Source of the DNA: Candidatus Nealsoniibacteriota bacterium
Lineage (GTDB): Bacteria > Patescibacteriota > Minisyncoccia > Minisyncoccales > MHMH01
Length of the DNA: 5,953 bases
Assembly (NCBI GenBank): GCA_016186525.1
Contig: JACPLM010000029.1
Span: 1 to 5,953, forward strand
Reading direction: 5' to 3'
Shown here piece by piece: positions 1-5,074 of the stretch. The stretch's first letter is position 1. Each line of letters starts with the position of its first letter. The translations under genes and the position numbers were made by a program. The notes beneath the pieces are model-generated. The model saw only the letters and a list, made by a program, of their open reading frames with translations, made no database searches and was not told the DNA's origin.

Positions 1-140
1 GCGACAGGAGCTTTACTGCCAATCAATTTCTTCTTGTATTCCTCAAAACTAGCAATAACTATCGTAGGTTTTCCGTTTTCCACGATAATAAATTTGCCTC
101 CGTCAATTTCTATTAAATTTTTGATTTCATCAAAGTCCAT
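1..140 (-). CDS. Phd/YefM-like antitoxin, N-terminal part (runs off left edge)
   Basis: This is an incomplete gene: the ATG is at 140 and 46 full codons are visible before the window ends. The protein begins MDFDEIKNLIEIDGGKFIIV and continues ENGKPTIVIASFEEYKKKL. A short helix followed by a beta strand with an 'ENGKP..VI.S.EEY' pattern is typical of the N-terminal DNA-binding half of Phd/YefM-type antitoxins, which repress their own operon and neutralise a partner toxin. The C-terminal, toxin-binding half and any toxin gene would lie left of the window, so the toxin-antitoxin role is inferred from the N-terminus alone. No Shine-Dalgarno sequence precedes the ATG; the upstream DNA is the AT-rich repeat at 149-208. 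It could instead be a stand-alone regulator. Confidence 0.55.
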   Translation of the reverse strand, partial: MDFDEIKNLIEIDGGKFIIVENGKPTIVIASFEEYKKKLIGSKAPV

Positions 141-148
141 AAGATTTT

Positions 149-208
149 AAATTCGAAATTCGAAGCACGAAATTCGAAACAATATCTAAATTCTAAATTC
201 AAAATTCA
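149..208 (+). repeat. AT-rich AAATTCG-type repeat, copy 1 (inverted relative to copy 2)
   Basis: The stretch is built from AATTCGAA/AAATTC units. Two blocks are shared exactly with copy 2 on the other strand: a 19-mer at 161-179 (cgaagcacgaaattcgaaa) and a 14-mer at 195-208 (aaattcaaaattca), in the same order. It lies between the antitoxin-like gene start and the DUF3883-like gene end. I see no coding function in it. The rest of the gap, 209-250, shows nothing recognisable. Confidence 0.75.
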
Positions 209-250
209 TAAAATATTTTTGTTGTTTGCATGACACCCTTGGTCTTGTCG

Positions 251-625
251 CTATATCTTTAAGAATTCCCTCAGCTTCTTTCTACTTATTGGAGTCAAAG
301 CGTAATCTATAATTTTAATCTTAAATTTTTTCTTTAATTCGTCTCCGGGAATGATGTAAAGCGAACTTTTATCATCGTCAAACTTAACAAGATATAGGTA
401 GAAATTTTTGGTATCTCTATCCAAACACTCCACTTCGGATGAATAAAGACTTTGCCAGGTATATGTCTTCCAACTCTCACTGATCCCCTTCACTTCAATC
501 TTTCGACCGCTTGATTCTATATCATAACCCACGCCATTCTTACTGACATTAATAGGATTTCGTCTATTTGCTATTTCATAAGCCCTTACAATCTTTATTG
601 CTTTTTGCTCAAATAATCTTACCAT
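251..625 (-). CDS. DUF3883-like protein, PD-(D/E)xK nuclease fold (124 aa)
   Basis: The protein resembles the DUF3883 domain ('NO VEIN' C-terminal type), known as a stand-alone or fused module in restriction and other DNA-associated proteins. Visible marks are an N-terminal helix (about residues 3-22), then GYDIES with Asp35, a beta strand IEVKG with Glu44 and Lys46 giving an ExK half-motif, and the downstream pattern S-x3-E (residues 60-64 region) followed by the strand FYLYLV (75-80). Together these suggest a restriction-endonuclease-like fold with metal-binding Asp35 and Glu44. Catalytic activity and substrate are not shown. It starts 22 bases after the four-helix-bundle gene ends, in the same direction, so the two are probably co-transcribed. 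No Shine-Dalgarno sequence is seen. No methylase or helicase partner lies in the window. Confidence 0.6.
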   Translation of the reverse strand: MVRLFEQKAIKIVRAYEIANRRNPINVSKNGVGYDIESSGRKIEVKGISESWKTYTWQSLYSSEVECLDRDTKNFYLYLVKFDDDKSSLYIIPGDELKKKFKIKIIDYALTPISRKKLREFLKI

Positions 626-647
626 ATTTATCTGCTATCGCTATTCT

Positions 648-1001
648 TCATAATGATTTCCTCATAATAGAACTGAAAATCATCATAAGTTCTGTGCTTT
701 CTTGGATAAGCTCTTGGCGTTCTTTCTCCGACGTTTGACTAATAAGCAGTAGCCAGTATCTGCTCTCTTTCGCTTCTTTGCGGCAGATTTTAATTCTCAT
801 GCCAAAATCTTTTTTGCTTAACGATTCGTTTGCTTCAATATAGTTAGCGCCGATTGAGCCGGAAGATCTTATAAGCTGCTTTCCGTCTTCAATATTTCCA
901 ATAGTCTTTGGCAAACTTTTAACAAACTCCCTTACTCTCTTGGCAAATTTAAACGTTCTATCCTCTAAATCGTATTGTTTTGAATTTTGAATTTCAGTCA
1001 T
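648..1001 (-). CDS. Four-helix bundle protein (23S rRNA intervening-sequence / S23 family)
   Basis: The 117-residue protein has the family signature: YDLEDRTFKFAKRVREFV near the N-terminus (10-27), then QLIRSSGSIGANYIEA (43-58), KKDFGMRIKICRKEAKESRYWL (63-84) and a last helix ending in SSIMRKSL. It is predicted to be all helical and cytoplasmic. Relatives are encoded within 23S rRNA intervening sequences of some bacteria, occur as orphan genes in many genomes, and include Avd, the accessory protein of diversity-generating retroelements. No reverse transcriptase or variable repeat is visible here, so an orphan role is more likely and the function is unknown. The start codon lies inside repeat copy 2: codons 2-8 are made of repeat sequence. 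Family assignment is firm; function is not. Confidence 0.85.
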   Translation of the reverse strand: MTEIQNSKQYDLEDRTFKFAKRVREFVKSLPKTIGNIEDGKQLIRSSGSIGANYIEANESLSKKDFGMRIKICRKEAKESRYWLLLISQTSEKERQELIQESTELMMIFSSIMRKSL

Positions 1002-1040
1002 TTGAATTTGTTTCGGATTTCGAATTTCGTGCTTCGGATT
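975..1040 (-). repeat. AT-rich AAATTCG-type repeat, copy 2, overlapping the start of the four-helix-bundle gene
   Basis: Read on the minus strand this repeats the copy at 149-208: the same 19-mer lies at 1018-1036 and the same 14-mer at 981-994. The gap between blocks is 23 bases here against 15 in copy 1. The two copies face each other as an inverted pair about 800 bases apart, enclosing the two accessory genes. One end abuts the out-of-frame fusA tail at 1041; the other runs into the first codons of the four-helix-bundle gene. Confidence 0.75.
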
Positions 1041-1060
1041 TTACCGGCGTTTGCCCTCAA
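1041..1060 (-). pseudogene. Out-of-frame remnant of the fusA C-terminal tail
   Basis: Just after the fusA stop, a shifted frame reads ...EIVEGKRR and then TAA at 1041-1043. The shifted frame can be joined to fusA two bases after the Met-Glu codons that close the annotated frame. Bacterial EF-G proteins usually carry about 18 more residues after the 'F-x-M-x-F' strand and end in a charged tail of this kind, so this looks like the original end of the gene displaced by an indel of 3n+1 missing bases. Chance resemblance cannot be excluded for so short a stretch. Confidence 0.45.
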
Positions 1061-3109
1061 CTATCTCAATTCCATAGTGAATGTCCCCCTTCCTTCGGTC
1101 ATTGACCTTAAAACCGTAGCGTAACCGAACATTTCCGATAGAGGAACCTCGGCATCAATAACTTTCATGCTTAATCTGTCTGAAGTTGCTTCAATTTTTC
1201 CTCTTCTGGCTGACAAATCTCCGATTGTGTCGCCGAAAAAATCTTCGGGAATGACCACTTCTAATTTCATAATTGGCTCCAATATAACCGGTTTGGCTTT
1301 TTTGCAGGCTGCCTGCAAGGCCATGGAACCTGCAATTTTAAAAGCGATTTCCGAAGAATCAACCTCGTGGTAAGAGCCGTCGTAAAGAGCAGCCGACATA
1401 TCAACCATGGGATAACCGGCTACGACTCCCTTGTCTAAAGATTCGCGGATGCCTTTTTGCACGGCAGGAATAAATTCCTGCGGGATGGATCCTCCTGTAA
1501 CTTCATTCAAAAACTCAAAGCCCTCGCCGCGCTTTTTTGGATTGACCCTTATCCAAACATGGCCGTACTGCCCCCTGCCGCCCGACTGCTTGATATATTT
1601 TCCTTCAGCTTCAGCTTCCTGATTAATAGTTTCTTTATAGGCGACCTGCGGCCTGCCGACATTGGCTTCAACCTTAAATTCTCTTTTCATCCTGTCAACG
1701 AGAATATCCAAATGGAGTTCGCCCATTCCGGCAATTAAAGTTTCTCCGGTTTCCATATCGCTTTTAATCTTGAAAGTAGGATCCTCTTCCGACAGCCGCT
1801 TTAAAGCCATGCCCATTTTCTCCTGATCGGCTTTGGTTTTCGGCTCAATTTTAATTGAAATGACGGGTTCCGGGAATGAAATTTTTTCTAAAACAATCGG
1901 ATGCGCTTCATCGCAAAGCGTGTGGCCGGTGCTGGTATTTTTCAAGCCAACGGTGGCCGCAATATCCCCCGCGTAAAGCTCGTCTACCTCCTCTCTGTCG
2001 CTGGAATGCATTCTCAAAATTCTTCCGATTCTTTCCTTCTCCCCGGTAGCTGCATTTAAAACATATGATCCCTTTATGAGAGTTCCAGAATAAACGCGGA
2101 AAAAAGTTAATGCTCCCACATAAGGATCGGAAGCTATCTTAAAAGCCAGAGCGGAAAAATGCTCTGAATCTTCAGCTTTTCTTTCAACGGCTTGGCCGGT
2201 CTTTAAATCGGTTCCCTTAACTGGCGGAAGATCAATTGGGCTGGGCAAATAATTCACAACGGCGTCCAAAACCGGCTGCACTCCTTTATTTTTCAAAGAA
2301 GAGCCGCAAAACACCGGAACCAGTTTATAATCCAAAACTGCTTTTCTTAAAACCTTTTTTAACGCTTCCACCGGAATTTCTTTTCCGCCCAAAAAATCTT
2401 CGGTTAATTTTTCATCTTCTCCGGCAATTTTTTCAACCATTTTATCGCGCCACTCTTTGGCTTTGGCCGCTAAATCTTGAGGAATTTCTTCTTCCTTTAC
2501 TGTCTGGCCGAAATCTCCCTCAAATTTTATGGCCTTCATGGCCAGCAAATCAATCACTCCTTTATGCTCGCCCTCAAGCCCGATCGGAATCTGCATGGCA
2601 ACAGCTCCTTTAGTGAGTTTTTGCCAAATTGAATCCAAACTTTTTTCAAAGTTAGCGCCCATTCTGTCTAATTTATTAATAAAACAAATTCTGGGCACTT
2701 TGAATTTATCCGCTTGACGCCAAACAGTTTCTGATTGCGGTTCTACGCCGGCTACTCCGTCAAAAACAACCACGGCTCCGTCCAAAACTCTTAAAGACCT
2801 TTGGACTTCAGCCGTAAAATCAATGTGGCCCGGCGTATCTATAATATTGAACCTGTATTCGTTTTCTTTAGTCCGGGGGAGGCCCATGGGCGTCCAGAAA
2901 CAAGTAATGGCAGCTGCCGTAATGGTGATGCCTCTTTCCCTTTCCTGCTCCATCCAATCCATAACCGTGTTACCTTCGTCAATATCGCCAATCTTATGAG
3001 TGATGCCGGTGTAAAATAAAACTCGCTCGGTAGTGGTGGTTTTACCGGCGTCGATGTGAGCGATAATTCCAATATTGCGAACTTTTTCTATAGGATACTG
3101 GCGCGGCAT
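1061..3109 (-). CDS. fusA: Translation elongation factor G (EF-G), C-terminus slightly short
   Basis: EF-G is the GTPase that drives translocation of tRNA and mRNA on the ribosome and, with RRF, helps recycle it. The start is taken at 3109 (MPRQYPIEKVRNIGIIAHID), four bases after the rpsG stop. A start at 3166 would add 19 unrelated residues read from inside rpsG. G-domain motifs are complete: AHIDAGKTT (17-25), RGITI (59-63), DTPGH (91-95, catalytic His95), NKLD (145-148) and GSSLKNKG (269-276). Domain II, domain III (SEEDPTF, GMGELHLDIL), domain IV (GGRGQYGHV about 510-518; tip region DGSYHEVDS with His581) and domain V follow. The 682 residues end at FTMELR, about a dozen or more short of the usual tail; see the remnant at 1041-1060. 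It is the last gene of the rpsL-rpsG-fusA operon, and no tuf follows. Confidence 0.97.
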   Translation of the reverse strand: MPRQYPIEKVRNIGIIAHIDAGKTTTTERVLFYTGITHKIGDIDEGNTVMDWMEQERERGITITAAAITCFWTPMGLPRTKENEYRFNIIDTPGHIDFTAEVQRSLRVLDGAVVVFDGVAGVEPQSETVWRQADKFKVPRICFINKLDRMGANFEKSLDSIWQKLTKGAVAMQIPIGLEGEHKGVIDLLAMKAIKFEGDFGQTVKEEEIPQDLAAKAKEWRDKMVEKIAGEDEKLTEDFLGGKEIPVEALKKVLRKAVLDYKLVPVFCGSSLKNKGVQPVLDAVVNYLPSPIDLPPVKGTDLKTGQAVERKAEDSEHFSALAFKIASDPYVGALTFFRVYSGTLIKGSYVLNAATGEKERIGRILRMHSSDREEVDELYAGDIAATVGLKNTSTGHTLCDEAHPIVLEKISFPEPVISIKIEPKTKADQEKMGMALKRLSEEDPTFKIKSDMETGETLIAGMGELHLDILVDRMKREFKVEANVGRPQVAYKETINQEAEAEGKYIKQSGGRGQYGHVWIRVNPKKRGEGFEFLNEVTGGSIPQEFIPAVQKGIRESLDKGVVAGYPMVDMSAALYDGSYHEVDSSEIAFKIAGSMALQAACKKAKPVILEPIMKLEVVIPEDFFGDTIGDLSARRGKIEATSDRLSMKVIDAEVPLSEMFGYATVLRSMTEGRGTFTMELR

Positions 3110-3113
3110 AAAA

Positions 3114-3584
3114 TTACCAGGCGAAATGAGCGAAAGCCCTGTTGGCTTCAGCCATTCTGTGGACATCTTCTCTTTTCTTAATGGCGGCTCCTTCGTTTTT
3201 AGCGGCCAGCATCAATTCTTCGGCTAATTTTTCTCTCATTGGTTTTCCCTTTTTAGACTTAGCGGCTTTGATAATCCATCTTAAAGCCAAGGTGAGCTTT
3301 CTATCCCCCCTCACTTCCGTAGGCACCTGATAGGTGGCCCCGCCAATTCTCTTTGGCTTTATCTCCAATACCGGGGAAGCATTTTGTATCGCAGTATCAA
3401 AAACTTCCAAAGGATCTTTCTGGCTTGTTTTTTTAATAATATCAAAAGCGCCGTAAACAATCTTTCTGGCTGCATTTTTTTTGCCCCGCTCCATAATATG
3501 ATTCATTAATATAGAAACCATCACGTTGTTGTAAATGGGATCGGGCTGAATATTTCTATTTTCTCTTTTCTTTCTTCTGGACAT
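3114..3584 (-). CDS. rpsG: 30S ribosomal protein S7 (uS7)
   Basis: S7 binds the 3' major domain of 16S rRNA, nucleates assembly of the small-subunit head and lines the E-site and mRNA exit region. The 156-residue protein has the usual bacterial length. It begins MSRRKKRENR, contains the typical SILMNHIMERGKK and GGATYQVPTEV segments, then RWIIKAAK, and ends in RMAEANRAFAHFAW, matching the family end (AFAH.. then an aromatic residue). It lies seven bases after the rpsL stop and four before fusA, so it is translated from the shared str mRNA, possibly by coupling. No Shine-Dalgarno sequence is visible before its ATG. In E. coli S7 feeds back on this operon's translation; no matching leader is evident here. 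Confidence 0.97.
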   Translation of the reverse strand: MSRRKKRENRNIQPDPIYNNVMVSILMNHIMERGKKNAARKIVYGAFDIIKKTSQKDPLEVFDTAIQNASPVLEIKPKRIGGATYQVPTEVRGDRKLTLALRWIIKAAKSKKGKPMREKLAEELMLAAKNEGAAIKKREDVHRMAEANRAFAHFAW

Positions 3585-3591
3585 AAATTTT

Positions 3592-4005
3592 TTACTTTGC
3601 GGCGCGCTTTACTCCGTATTTTGACCTTTCCTGCTTTCTATTCTCAACTCCGGCAGTATCCAGCATGCCTCTGACTATATGGTATCTGACTCCGGGCAAG
3701 TCCTTCACCCTGCCTCCCCGAATTACAACAACCGAGTGCTCCTGCAAATTGTGGCCTTCGCCTGGGATATAAGCAGTAACTTCCATGCCGTTGGTCAAAC
3801 GAACTCTGGCGACTTTTCTTAAAGCCGAATTCGGTTTTTTAGGAGTAGTGGTAAATACTTTCAAGCAGACCCCTCTTTTGAACGGAGAATTAAATTCTCT
3901 CGGCCTATTTTTTAAAATATTAAAACCGAAAGTCAGGGCAGGCGTCTTGTCTTTCTTTTTTCCTTTAACTCTTCCCTTTTTAATTAATTGCTGTATCGTA
4001 GGCAT
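3592..4005 (-). CDS. rpsL: 30S ribosomal protein S12 (uS12)
   Basis: S12 sits at the decoding centre and contributes to accuracy of tRNA selection. The start is the ATG at 4005, giving MPTIQQLIKKGR, the canonical S12 opening; the TTG one codon upstream at 4008 is not needed. The protein has 137 residues, the long form seen in Firmicutes, with about 13 extra residues between PAL (22-24) and KRGVC (43-47) compared with E. coli. The decoding loop TTTPKKPNSALRK (52-64) is intact, including the lysine at residue 56 that corresponds to the classical streptomycin-sensitivity position, so no resistance change is seen there. GGRVKDLPGVRYH (97-109) is complete, with Asp102 at the site that RimO methylthiolates in other bacteria. 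It is the first gene of the operon. Confidence 0.97.
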   Translation of the reverse strand: MPTIQQLIKKGRVKGKKKDKTPALTFGFNILKNRPREFNSPFKRGVCLKVFTTTPKKPNSALRKVARVRLTNGMEVTAYIPGEGHNLQEHSVVVIRGGRVKDLPGVRYHIVRGMLDTAGVENRKQERSKYGVKRAAK

Positions 4006-4013
4006 CAATTTTT

Positions 4014-4042
4014 AATTTAGCAAATATAAAAAATTCCGTCAA
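4014..4042 (-). promoter_or_regulatory. Promoter of rpsL-rpsG-fusA, predicted near-leaderless
   Basis: On the minus strand there is a -35 box TTGACG (4042-4037, 5 of 6), a 17-base spacer, and TAAATT (4019-4014, 4 of 6) preceded by TGC, an extended -10. Only eight bases separate the -10 box from the rpsL ATG, so transcription should start 0-4 bases before the start codon. This agrees with the lack of a Shine-Dalgarno sequence. The 63-base gap to the M50 gene holds no evident terminator, so readthrough from that gene may add to expression. Confidence 0.65.
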
Positions 4043-4068
4043 CCCTTGCCGGAAACAAAAAGTCAAGA

Positions 4069-4683
4069 TTAGAAAATAAAAGGCCGGCCGATGACTAAAG
4101 AAGACAAAGCAGCGGCGGCGGCGAAAAGCCACTGCAGCCCCCAAAAAATAAATAAAATAATGATGAAAAGACTGTATTTATGCAAAAATAATTTAATTTG
4201 ATCGAACCTTGCTGGGATCAAGGCAAAAAGCACGTGAGAGCCGTCAAATGGCGGCACGGGGAATAAATTGAAAATCCCCCAAGCGAAATTATAAAGCACG
4301 ACTATGCTAAAAAGCGTCATTAATGATTCTGGCAAAGGAAGCAATCTGGCAGAGAGGCCGAAAATTATTGCCACTAAAAAATTCATGGCAGACCCGGCAA
4401 CTCCAACTTTCAAGCTGCCCCATTTTTGATCCCTGAAATTAAAGGGATTGATCGGCACCGGCTTTGCCCAGCCGATGATAGGGCCTCTGCCTTGCGTAAA
4501 AATCAAAAGCATAATCGGCAAAATAATCGTTCCGAATAGATCAATGTGCTTTATGGGATTTAAGGTAAGGCGTCCGGCATTTTTTGCCGTGGGATCTCCC
4601 AAATGCAAAGCCACCGAACCGTGAGCTATTTCGTGGATAACAACCGAGAAAAACAAAATAACTAAAACAAATATTGTCAACAT
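4069..4683 (-). CDS. M50 (site-2 protease-like) membrane metallopeptidase
   Basis: This is an integral-membrane zinc protease of peptidase family M50. Members cut substrates within or near the membrane, for example anti-sigma factors; the substrate here is unknown. The 204-residue protein has a first hydrophobic helix carrying HEIAH (17-21), the HExxH zinc site with Glu18 as catalytic base, and then the family pattern GDPTAKNAGRLTLNP (29-43) and GWAKPVP (71-77). A membrane segment follows around 91-113, and NLFPVPPFDG (139-148) provides the third zinc ligand Asp147. Two further hydrophobic stretches lie near the C-terminus (about 169-195). There is no PDZ domain, so it is the minimal form common in CPR and other bacteria, unlike RseP. 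It starts nine bases after a predicted extended -10 box. Confidence 0.9.
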   Translation of the reverse strand: MLTIFVLVILFFSVVIHEIAHGSVALHLGDPTAKNAGRLTLNPIKHIDLFGTIILPIMLLIFTQGRGPIIGWAKPVPINPFNFRDQKWGSLKVGVAGSAMNFLVAIIFGLSARLLPLPESLMTLFSIVVLYNFAWGIFNLFPVPPFDGSHVLFALIPARFDQIKLFLHKYSLFIIILFIFWGLQWLFAAAAALSSLVIGRPFIF

Positions 4684-4702
4684 AATTCTTTTATGATAGC
4701 AT
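4674..4702 (+). promoter_or_regulatory. Candidate promoter of rpmB
   Basis: TTGTCA (4674-4679, 5 of 6) lies 17 bases before TAGCAT (4697-4702, 4 of 6), which ends eight bases before the rpmB ATG. This is the same geometry as the rpsL promoter and would give a near-leaderless mRNA. A better -10 match, TATGAT (4692-4697), has no -35 box at normal spacing but would leave a leader of only about 7 bases. Either choice overlaps the promoter for the divergent M50 gene. Confidence 0.4.
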
Positions 4703-4722
4703 ATTTACATATGAGCAGACAA
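4693..4722 (-). promoter_or_regulatory. Candidate promoter of the M50 peptidase gene
   Basis: On the minus strand TATCAT (4698-4693, 5 of 6) is preceded by TGC, an extended -10, and ends nine bases before the ATG at 4683. A weak -35, TTGTCT (4722-4717), lies 18 bases upstream inside the start of rpmB. The predicted transcript would begin only a few bases before the start codon. Confidence 0.45.
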
Positions 4723-4899
4723 TGCGCAATTTGCGGTAAAAAATCAATAATAGTCGGGCACTTCAAAAAACTCAGGGGAAAATACAATCCCACCGGCAAA
4801 AAGAAAAAATATCCCAATCTTCAATGGGCAACTTTGGCTAACGGCAAAAGAACAAAGGCCTGCGTCAAGTGCATCAGAACGCTGGCGAAAAAGAAATAA
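4711..4899 (+). CDS. rpmB: 50S ribosomal protein L28 (bL28), zinc-ribbon form
   Basis: bL28 is a small structural protein of the large subunit. The start is placed at the ATG at 4711 (MSRQCAICGKK) because it gives the family's normal opening; the ATG at 4693 would add six residues (MIAYLH) that do not fit and would overlap the predicted -10 region. The 62-residue protein has two CxxC pairs (Cys5/Cys8 and Cys51/Cys54), the zinc-binding 'C+' form of bL28. It also has the conserved NPTGKKKKYPNLQWATL core and the basic tail RTLAKKK. It is divergent from the M50 gene with a 27-base gap. It lacks a Shine-Dalgarno sequence. Confidence 0.93.
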   Translation: MSRQCAICGKKSIIVGHFKKLRGKYNPTGKKKKYPNLQWATLANGKRTKACVKCIRTLAKKK

Positions 4900-4917
4900 T
4901 TTTTCCGTAGAAAAATT

Positions 4918-5000
4918 AAAAATCCCCCGCGGTGGAAAAACAGCGAGCGAAGCGAGCGCAAGAAACCAAAGGTGTCTTGAGCGGGGGTCGGGGGATTTTT
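4918..5000. repeat. 83-bp GC-rich element with perfect 12-bp terminal inverted repeats; terminator-like
   Basis: AAAAATCCCCCG (4918-4929) is exactly complementary to CGGGGGATTTTT (4989-5000), giving a 12-bp stem around a 59-base GC-rich interior that ends in a T-run. A second copy of the G-rich arm, GCGGGGG (4981-4987), can pair instead with CCCCCGC (4924-4930). The interior contains a near-direct repeat, AGCGAGCGA then AGCGAGCGC (4942-4959). It could be the rpmB terminator, a dispersed palindromic element, or both. A weaker AT hairpin (4898-4917, stem AATTTTTC/GAAAAATT) overlaps the rpmB stop just before it. No promoter is seen inside it. Confidence 0.6.
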
Positions 5001-5001
5001 C

Positions 5002-5073
5002 CGGGGTGTAGTATAACGGCCATTATGCAGGGCTGGGGGTCCTGTGACTTGGGTTCAACTCCCAACACCCCGA
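5002..5073 (+). tRNA. tRNA-Pro (anticodon GGG)
   Basis: The 72-base cloverleaf folds by hand. The acceptor stem is CGGGGTG (5002-5008) with CACCCCG (5066-5072), with discriminator A5073. The D-arm has a short three-pair stem (GTA 5011-5013 / TAT 5024-5026) and GG at 5018-5019. The anticodon stem is CAGGG/TCCTG (5028-5032/5040-5044) around the loop CTGGGGG, giving anticodon GGG at 5035-5037. The variable loop is TGAC. The T-arm is TTGGG/CCCAA (5049-5053/5061-5065) with loop TTCAACT. A C1-G72 pair with A73 and G37 fits bacterial tRNA-Pro identity. GGG reads CCC and CCU. CCA is not encoded and must be added by enzyme. No promoter of its own is seen; it may depend on readthrough from rpmB. Confidence 0.9.
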
Positions 5074-5074
5074 A

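Noticed and set aside
149..208. CRISPR-like array from the AATTCGAA units
   Set aside because: The units are immediately adjacent and degenerate with no regular unique spacers; this is a low-complexity dispersed repeat.
648..1001. Diversity-generating retroelement with the four-helix-bundle gene as avd
   Set aside because: No reverse transcriptase, template repeat or variable repeat is present in the window; orphan family members are common.
1167..3072. Several open frames of 60-125 codons opposite to or out of frame with fusA
   Set aside because: They lie wholly within a strongly supported EF-G gene, show no domain pattern and are shadows of its codon usage.
3110..3166. EF-G start at 3166, adding 19 residues
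   Set aside because: The extra residues are read from within the end of rpsG and match nothing in EF-G; MPRQYPIEKVRN at 3109 is the normal opening.
4006..4008. TTG start for rpsL one codon upstream
   Set aside because: The adjacent ATG gives the canonical S12 N-terminus and fits the predicted near-leaderless transcript.
4693..4710. ATG at 4693 as the start of rpmB
   Set aside because: The six extra residues are not part of bL28, and the ATG lies in the likely -10 region.
5012..5017. TATAAC as a -10 box for the permease inside the tRNA
   Set aside because: It is part of the conserved tRNA D-arm, lies almost 60 bases from the ATG and lacks a convincing -35 box.
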